From Clostridia bacterium (GTDB lineage: Bacteria; Bacillota_A; Clostridia; Oscillospirales; CAG-272), in assembly GCA_017407885.1 (NCBI GenBank), contig JAFQVU010000160.1:1-8389 (forward strand): 8,389 bases of DNA, written 5' to 3'. The notes below the pieces were generated by a model that was not told the DNA's origin, ran no database searches, and saw only the letters and a list, made by a program, of their open reading frames with translations. Shown here in pieces: positions 1-4,527 of this stretch. A program made the translations under genes and the position numbers. Positions within the stretch are counted from its first letter, which is position 1. Each line of letters starts with the position of its first letter.

Positions 1-1206
1 CAGGGGGAGTATTAGTCCATCGCCGAGCTGTAATTCGCTCTTACCCATTTTGAACGGCGAATTGCCGAGCTTTTCGAGATTTTTCATAATCGCATCGGGC
101 GTTAGCGGACGGTTTTGCGCCTTGTCGGGGACTTGTCCGTACACTGTGACCGTCCTGCCGTCTACTTCGGCGCAAAGTTCTATCGGTTTGTTTTCCTCAA
201 TACGTGCTTTAATATTCATCGGACGGCGGCGGTCCTTCATAAGAAGCGCGAAGTTGACGGTGTTTTCCGCCTCGGCGGTGCGTGATTTGTCCGCATCCGT
301 GCGGATACCGAGCATACTGCGTCCAAGCTTTGCCCTAAAATAGCCGTCCGTAAAACCGCTTCGGGAGAAGAGTGCCTGCAAACGGCTTATTTCGTCCGCG
401 TTTGCATTTCGTCCTTCATCGAGCAGTGTTCGGTAAATGCTCGTCACGCCGTATACATAGTCGGGGCTTTTCATCCGCCCCTCGATTTTTAATGATGCCG
501 CGCCGAGTGACAGTATTTCCGTGATATGCTCGGCAAGGCAGATGTCCTTAAGGCTGAGCGCGTACGTGTCCTTCGCGCCTGCACCGCACTTTCGGTACGG
601 CAGTCGGCAGGGCTGTGCACATTCGCCGCGGTTACCGCTTCGTCCGCCGATTAGCGAGCTTGCGAGACATCCGCCCGACTGCGATACGCATATCGCGCCG
701 TGAATGAACATCTCCGTTTCAATCGGGGACTCGCTGCAGAGCGTTGTGAGGTCGGCATACGACAGCTCGCGCGCCGCGACCATACGCGAAAAACCAAGCT
801 CGGCGAGCACCTTTGCCGCATCGAGATTATGCCCGAGCGCTTGAGTGGACGCGTGCAGCTCGAAATCGGGGAAATAGCGGTGTATGAGACTCGCCGCTCC
901 GAGGTCGGCGACGATGAGCGCATCCGCGCCGAGCGTGTAAAGCTCCTCAACGTAGCGGAGCACATCGTCCATCTCACGGTTGTGGATAAGGGTGTTGAGC
1001 GTAATATTCGTTTTTACGCCGTAAAGGCGGCATTTGTCGATGGCATCGCGCAGAGCATCGCCTGCGAAGTTTTTGGCGTTCATTCGCGCGTTGAACGCGC
1101 CGCCGCCGAAGTATACCGCATCAGCACCGCCTGCGATGGCGGCATCGAGTGCTTCGGGAGAGCCTGCAGGGGCGAGCAGTTCAGGGATGGTCGAGTGTTT
1201 TTTCAT
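1..1206 (-). CDS. Peptidase U32 family protein with DUF3656-like region (3' end off window)
   Basis: The minus frame stays open for all 402 codons from ATG at 1206 to the left edge, so the C-terminus is missing. The start gives the usual family N-terminus (PELLAPAGSPEAL, residues 8-20). The U32 signature is at residues 165-183 (EMFIHGAICVSQSGGCLAS). Cys173, Cys180, Cys196 and Cys200 match the cysteine cluster thought to bind iron-sulfur in this family. Residues from about 316 onward look like the DUF3656 region of long U32 proteins (about 650-830 aa). Although named peptidases, characterised members such as E. coli RlhA and TrhP are needed for rRNA or tRNA hydroxylation; an RlhA-like role is an inference from architecture. 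An in-frame TGA directly precedes the ATG, fixing this as the most upstream start, but no clear Shine-Dalgarno is visible. It is divergent from the lipoprotein gene. Confidence 0.93.
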   Translation of the reverse strand, partial: MKKHSTIPELLAPAGSPEALDAAIAGGADAVYFGGGAFNARMNAKNFAGDALRDAIDKCRLYGVKTNITLNTLIHNREMDDVLRYVEELYTLGADALIVADLGAASLIHRYFPDFELHASTQALGHNLDAAKVLAELGFSRMVAARELSYADLTTLCSESPIETEMFIHGAICVSQSGGCLASSLIGGRSGNRGECAQPCRLPYRKCGAGAKDTYALSLKDICLAEHITEILSLGAASLKIEGRMKSPDYVYGVTSIYRTLLDEGRNANADEISRLQALFSRSGFTDGYFRAKLGRSMLGIRTDADKSRTAEAENTVNFALLMKDRRRPMNIKARIEENKPIELCAEVDGRTVTVYGQVPDKAQNRPLTPDAIMKNLEKLGNSPFKMGKSELQLGDGLILPL

Positions 1207-1276
1207 TCAGATAAACCGTCGCTTTCGTTATCGGTTGAAAATTTCGGCGCAAACGGAATAAATTTGCTCCGAGCTC

Positions 1277-1305
1277 TTGCAATTTAGTCTGATACCATGT
1301 ATAAT
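1277..1305 (+). promoter_or_regulatory. Candidate sigma-A promoter for the lipoprotein gene
   Basis: TTGCAA (1277-1282), a 17-bp spacer and a perfect TATAAT (1300-1305). It would start transcription near 1312 and give a leader of about 120 nt. A better -35 (TTGACA, 1369-1374) lies closer to the gene but has no good -10 at 16-18 bp (TTACCG at 1392-1397), so the upstream candidate is preferred. The predicted start sites of this and the divergent promoter are only about 16 bp apart, and the resulting transcripts would overlap at their 5' ends. Confidence 0.45.
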
Positions 1306-1334
1306 ATATCTGACGGTAAAAGTCTATATTATAT

Positions 1335-1363
1335 ATTATAATATATATTTGACGATTTGCAAA
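1335..1363 (-). promoter_or_regulatory. Candidate sigma-A promoter for the U32 gene
   Basis: On the minus strand TTTGCA (plus positions 1358-1363) is followed by a 17-bp spacer and a perfect TATAAT (1335-1340). The predicted start near 1328 would leave a leader of about 120 nt before the ATG at 1206. The -35 matches consensus at four of six positions. The surroundings are very AT-rich, so chance matches are possible. Confidence 0.5.
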
Positions 1364-1419
1364 GACCTTTGACAAAATTTTCAGAAAAAAGTTACCGTTT
1401 TACGGAATTAATATGTTTC

Positions 1420-1425
1420 AAGGAG
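1420..1425 (+). promoter_or_regulatory. Ribosome binding site deciding the lipoprotein start
   Basis: AAGGAG lies 8 nt before ATG 1434. An in-frame ATG at 1413 is seven codons upstream, but the Shine-Dalgarno is inside that extension. ATG 1434 also places the Lys-Arg and hydrophobic core correctly for a signal peptide. Confidence 0.85.
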
Positions 1426-1433
1426 ATACAAAA

Positions 1434-2012
1434 ATGAAACGACTTTCCCTTATCCTCGCACTTCTCATGTTTGCAATGCTTACATTCACCGCGTGCGGCG
1501 TAACGGCGCCTATCACAAACGATGCACCGTATGAAGCAGGTACCATTGATGAAAACGGCTATTCAAGCAAATGGCTTGGACTTTCCTTTACCCCTTCGGA
1601 TAATATCGTTATAGCAACCGAGGAAGAGATGCGCGAGCTTGGGATGTATGCCGAGGAAGAAACGGGCGCGAGCGGCGTTTACGAAATGATGGCGACTGAT
1701 GCCGTGACCTTTGGCAGTGTTGTCGTTCTTGTCGAAGCCGCAGTCGCGGAGCTTACTGCAGAAAAGTATGTCGATGCACTCAAAGCACAACTCGATTCAC
1801 AGCTTGACGGAGTGACATATTCGGATGTTGTCAAGGAAAAAATTCTCGGCGCGGAGTACACCTGCTTTGAATACGGTGTAGATGCATACGGCGTATCCCT
1901 TAACCAGACAATGCTCGTAAGAAAGCTTGCTGACCGCATAGTTAGCATCTGCTTCACCTACAGCAGCGATGCCGAATTTGAGGCGCTCTTCGACTGCTTC
2001 AAAGCATATTGA
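1434..2012 (+). CDS. Small secreted lipoprotein of unknown function
   Basis: This encodes 192 aa. The N-terminus is a type II signal peptide: MKR, a hydrophobic core (residues 4-18) and a lipobox ending in T-A-C with Cys21 as the predicted lipidated residue, so the mature protein should be anchored on the outer face of the membrane. A short linker (about 22-42) precedes a compact alpha/beta domain beginning YSSKWLGLSFTPSDN (43-57), followed by ATEEEMRELG and a YEMMATD segment (83-89). The pattern recalls small Clostridia lipoproteins with a Mog1/PsbP-like fold, but that is a fold-level impression, not a functional assignment. No catalytic motif is visible. Two further cysteines (144 and 173, with 188 near the end) sit in the mature domain. 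It appears monocistronic, with copy A of the hairpin repeat beginning just after the stop. Its ligand or partner is unknown. Confidence 0.85.
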   Translation: MKRLSLILALLMFAMLTFTACGVTAPITNDAPYEAGTIDENGYSSKWLGLSFTPSDNIVIATEEEMRELGMYAEEETGASGVYEMMATDAVTFGSVVVLVEAAVAELTAEKYVDALKAQLDSQLDGVTYSDVVKEKILGAEYTCFEYGVDAYGVSLNQTMLVRKLADRIVSICFTYSSDAEFEALFDCFKAY

Positions 2013-2023
2013 TAATACTATAC

Positions 2024-2376
2024 CTCGCCGCACATAAAGCGCGGAGAGCGGAGCGACTACGCGCCCCCAACCCAAGGCGGACAGCGAAGCGTCTCCGCCG
2101 CACGAACTGCCGCGCATGAAGCGCGACAGTTCCACCAAACCAAGGCGGACAGCAAAGCGATTCCGCCGCCTCTTAGCGGTACTCCCCCTGCGCGAAGCGC
2201 AATATAGGACTTCACCTCGGAAGAGCCAAGGAAAGGGGGAGAGCACGAGAGGGGCGAAAACCTGCGGATGATGAGTTGGTTGTCGCCCCTCTCGTATCCC
2301 GTACCCCCTCACCGCGCCCACGCGGTGAGACCGCATCCCCGAGCCGCAAAGCGGCGAGGCAATGCGCTGTGCGCAC
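2024..2376. repeat. GC-rich multi-hairpin intergenic repeat, copy A
   Basis: This fills most of the 409-bp spacer between the lipoprotein gene and proB. It is a chain of short hairpins: GCGCG/CGCGC (2039-2064), GGCGGA/TCCGCC (2076-2099), GAACTG/CAGTTC enclosing CGCGC/GCGCG (2104-2132), GGCGGA/TCCGCC (2144-2167), TGCGC-GAA-GCGCA (2189-2201), a 13-bp stem (2245-2295), CTCACCGCG/CGCGGTGAG (2308-2329), GCCGC-AAA-GCGGC (2343-2355) and TGCGC-TGT-GCGCA (2363-2375). CTCCCCC (2182-2188) can also pair with GGGGGAG (2235-2241). Bases 2104-2298 align without gaps to 4130-4324 with 11 differences. Outer limits are approximate. Open frames crossing it are arginine- and serine-rich and look spurious. Confidence 0.88.
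2245..2295 (+). other. Conserved 13-bp stem-loop in repeat copy A
   Basis: ACGAGAGGGGCGA (2245-2257) pairs perfectly with TCGCCCCTCTCGT (2283-2295) across a 25-nt loop. It is the longest uninterrupted stem in the repeat and is identical in copy B. No T-run follows the stem, so it is not a standard intrinsic terminator, although it could stabilise a 3' end. Confidence 0.85.
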
Positions 2377-2421
2377 CACAAGCACATGTATAAAAACCGA
2401 AAGGACTAACAATACAAAACC

Positions 2422-3213
2422 ATGAGTATACTTGAAAACAAAGCGCGGATCGTAGTAAAGATCGGCTCCAACACATTAACGCACGCGAGCGGAAGGCTCG
2501 ATCTTCGCCGTATGGAGCTGCTTGTGCGGATCCTCTCCGATTTTAAAAATTACGGACACGAGGTCATCCTCGTAAGCTCGGGCGCGGTCGCCGCAGGCAT
2601 CGCAAGACTCGGACTCGGCAGACGTCCCGAAACCACCGAGGAAAAGCAGGCACTTGCCGCAATCGGTCAGGCGGAGCTTATGCAGGTCTACGAGAATTTC
2701 TTCGCAACCTACGGACATACGGTGGGGCAGCTGCTTATGACCAAGGATATCATCGATAACGATATCCGCCGTACCCACGCCGAGAACACCTTCCGCGAGC
2801 TTTTGAAGCTCGGCTGTGTGCCGATTGTCAACGAGAATGACCCGATATCCACCGAGGAGCTTAAATTCGGCGGTAACGATACGCTGTCCGCGTATGTCGC
2901 TCTTGTCTGCGGCGCGGACATTCTGATAAATCTGTCGGATATTGACGGTCTTTACGACTGTGATCCCAAGAAGAACCCCGATGCAAAGCTTATCGACAGA
3001 GTGGACGAAATAAATGATACGGTTATCTCATATGCCGGCGGCGCCGGAAGTGAGCGAGGCACGGGCGGTATGATTACCAAGATAAAAGCGGCACAGATAG
3101 TAACCGAGGCAGGGATTCCGATGCTTATAGTAAATGGCAAAAATCCGGAAGTACTTTACCGAATCAGCGACGGCGAGCACATAGGTACATATTTCGCTCC
3201 CGTGAAAGGGTAA
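2422..3213 (+). CDS. proB: Glutamate 5-kinase, short form without PUA domain
   Basis: ProB phosphorylates L-glutamate with ATP to L-glutamyl-5-phosphate, the first step of proline synthesis, in the cytoplasm. The 263-aa product is an amino-acid-kinase-fold domain: VVKIGSNTLT (11-20, phosphate-binding N-terminal loop), SSGAVAAG (52-59), NENDPIST (137-144), FGGNDTLSA (149-157), LSDIDGLYDCDP (171-182) and GTGGMITKIKAA (213-224). The protein stops at the end of the kinase domain, so the PUA domain of the ~367-aa enterobacterial form is absent; short ProB proteins are known. ATG 2422 is the first start after an in-frame TAA at 2407. AAAGGA (2400-2405) is 16 nt upstream, longer than usual. proA is not next to it in the visible sequence. 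Copy A lies directly upstream and no convincing promoter was found. Confidence 0.96.
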   Translation: MSILENKARIVVKIGSNTLTHASGRLDLRRMELLVRILSDFKNYGHEVILVSSGAVAAGIARLGLGRRPETTEEKQALAAIGQAELMQVYENFFATYGHTVGQLLMTKDIIDNDIRRTHAENTFRELLKLGCVPIVNENDPISTEELKFGGNDTLSAYVALVCGADILINLSDIDGLYDCDPKKNPDAKLIDRVDEINDTVISYAGGAGSERGTGGMITKIKAAQIVTEAGIPMLIVNGKNPEVLYRISDGEHIGTYFAPVKG

Positions 3214-3223
3214 GAGAGAAGAA

Positions 3224-4069
3224 ATGAAAAGAAAAATTCTCAAGGAATACGCACTTTGCGTGATCGGCGCACTGTTTGTAGCGCTCGGCGTTTACTTTTT
3301 CAAGTTCCCGAACAACTTCTCAACCGGCGGCGTGAGCGGCATCTCGGTCGTGCTCGGTAATTATTTTCATCTGTCGTCCGCGAGTATTGTTGCAACTGTA
3401 ATCAATGTGGCGATGCTTGTTTTTGGTTTCGCTTTTCTCGGGCGCGGATGCACCGTCAAGACGGTGCTCGGCTCGCTCACTCTTTCGGGCGGACTGATGC
3501 TGTTTGAATGGCTGATTCCTCTTGCAGCACCGCTTACCGATCAGCCGCTTCTTGAGCTGGTCTTTGCGATCGGACTTCCTGCGGTCGGTTCGGCGATCCT
3601 CTTCAATTGCGACGGTTCGACCGGCGGAACGGATATCATTGCGATGATCCTTCGCAAATATACACGAATGAATATCGGCACGGCACTCCTTATAAGCGAT
3701 GCCGGAATCACCGCACTTGCATTCCTGTTCGGCGTTAAGACGGGACTTTTCTCGGTGCTTGGTCTGCTCGTCAAAACGGCGGTCATCGACTCGGTCATTG
3801 AGAGCTTTAATATGTGTAAATGCTTCCAGATAATTACCGATACTCCCGAGCCTATCGCCGATTATATCATAAAGGAGCTTAAACGAAGCTGTACCGTGAT
3901 AGAGGGCGTCGGCGGATACTCTCATGCAAAAAAATACATGATAAGCACCGCGATGCACCGCTATCAGGCAACACAGCTCCAGAAATACCTGAAGCGTGAA
4001 CACCCGAAAACATTTATGATGATAACCAATTCAAGCGAGGTCATCGGCAAAGGCTTCCGCGGACTCTAA
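3224..4069 (+). CDS. YitT family membrane protein with C-terminal DUF2179 domain
   Basis: The product is 281 aa. The N-terminal two-thirds has about six hydrophobic segments (near residues 9-27, 53-72, 80-100, 109-128, 152-170 and 173-190), with family-typical glycine-rich stretches FSTGGVSGI (32-40) and CDGSTGGTDIIA (129-140). Residues from about 200 to the end (ITDTPEPIADYIIKEL, VIEGVGGYS, MMITNSSEVIGKGF) match the soluble DUF2179 domain usually attached to this membrane part. It should sit in the cytoplasmic membrane with DUF2179 in the cytoplasm. The biochemical function of the family is not established; transport is only a guess. It starts 10 bp after the proB stop, so co-transcription is likely. 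The ribosome binding site is weak (AGAGAAG). Its stop codon abuts repeat copy B. Confidence 0.93.
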   Translation: MKRKILKEYALCVIGALFVALGVYFFKFPNNFSTGGVSGISVVLGNYFHLSSASIVATVINVAMLVFGFAFLGRGCTVKTVLGSLTLSGGLMLFEWLIPLAAPLTDQPLLELVFAIGLPAVGSAILFNCDGSTGGTDIIAMILRKYTRMNIGTALLISDAGITALAFLFGVKTGLFSVLGLLVKTAVIDSVIESFNMCKCFQIITDTPEPIADYIIKELKRSCTVIEGVGGYSHAKKYMISTAMHRYQATQLQKYLKREHPKTFMMITNSSEVIGKGFRGL

Positions 4070-4412
4070 TGCCCCGACCAAAATGCACTTCCGGCGGAGA
4101 GCGAAGCGAATCCGCCCCCAATCTAACATGCACTGCCGCGCACGTAGCGCGACAGTGCCACAAAACCAAGGCGGACAGCGAAGCGATCCCGCCGCCCCTT
4201 ACCGGTACTCCCCCTGCGCGAAGCGCAACATCGGACTTCACCTCGGAAGAGCCAAGGAAAGGGGGAGAGCACGAGAGGGGCGAAAACCTGCGGATGATGA
4301 GTTGGTTGTCGCCCCTCTCGTATCGTCTCCCCTCTGACGTGCAAGCACGGCAGAGACCGCATCCCCTCACCGCGTGGGCGCGGTGAGGACGTATCCCCGA
4401 GCCGTTTACGGC
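4070..4412. repeat. GC-rich multi-hairpin intergenic repeat, copy B
   Basis: This begins right after the YitT-family stop. Hairpins in order: GGCGGA/TCCGCC (4093-4116), GCACTG/CAGTGC enclosing CGCGC/GCGCG (4130-4158), GGCGG/CCGCC (4170-4193), TGCGC-GAA-GCGCA (4215-4227), the 13-bp stem (4271-4321), CTCTG/CAGAG enclosing CGTGC/GCACG (4332-4355), CCTCACCGCG/CGCGGTGAGG (4365-4388) and GCCGT-TT-ACGGC (4401-4412). It has the same orientation relative to flanking genes as copy A. Compared with A it lacks one GGCGGA module on the left and gains the CTCTG/CAGAG module on the right, so the repeat is modular. The heptamer GCGAAGC occurs at 4101, 4178 and 4218 here and at 2084 and 2192 in copy A. Confidence 0.88.
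4271..4321 (+). other. Conserved 13-bp stem-loop in repeat copy B
   Basis: Stem 4271-4283 with 4309-4321, 25-nt loop, identical base for base to 2245-2295 including the loop. It sits in the 92-bp stretch (4233-4324) that is identical between the two copies. No T-run follows. Confidence 0.85.
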
Positions 4413-4471
4413 GAGGTCGCCCCCCTGCGATGGGCGCTTGTACCGCCACGAGACACCGCTCCCACTGTGGA

Positions 4472-4498
4472 TGCGCCCCAATAAGGGGCATTCGCCCC
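4472..4498 (+). other. Two mutually exclusive small hairpins in the recG leader
   Basis: GGGGC (4485-4489) can pair with GCCCC (4494-4498) across a 4-nt loop, or its GGGG can pair with the CCCC at 4476-4479. Both are short. The second ends 14 nt before the recG Shine-Dalgarno. The rest of 4413-4527 shows no gene. A regulatory role is speculative. Confidence 0.35.
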
Positions 4499-4512
4499 AC
4501 AAATCAACACAC

Positions 4513-4518
4513 AAAGGA
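4513..4518 (+). promoter_or_regulatory. Ribosome binding site deciding the recG start
   Basis: AAAGGA lies 9 nt before ATG 4528. The same frame is open to an ATG at 4438, but those 30 extra codons run through the hairpin-rich spacer and have no counterpart in RecG proteins, so 4528 is the start. Confidence 0.85.
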
Positions 4519-4527
4519 AACAAAACG

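Noticed and set aside
700..1287. 195-codon plus frame opposite the U32 gene
   Set aside because: The minus strand encodes an intact U32 signature through this region, so the plus frame is a shadow.
2245..2295. Intrinsic terminator
   Set aside because: Strong stem but no T-run follows in either copy, and the 25-nt loop is too large for a typical terminator.
2389..2394. TATAAA as a proB promoter -10
   Set aside because: No -35 at suitable spacing, and the predicted start would fall on or next to the ribosome binding site.
1797..2412. Minus-strand open frames of 196 and 66 codons over the lipoprotein 3' end and repeat copy A
   Set aside because: One crosses the antisense of a supported gene and both continue through the hairpin repeat. 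No start signal or recognisable domain.
3320..4003. 227-codon minus frame antisense to the YitT-family gene
   Set aside because: Complement of a well-supported membrane-protein gene; charged, His/Arg-rich product typical of an antisense shadow.
2024..4412. CRISPR array
   Set aside because: The repeated units are hairpins of differing sequence with irregular spacing and no spacers; no cas gene is present.
4069..4500. Open frames of 84-125 codons on both strands within repeat copy B
   Set aside because: They run across the hairpin modules, are Arg/Ser/Pro-rich, lack ribosome binding sites and follow the repeat's sequence in several frames. They are products of GC-rich repeat sequence, not genes.
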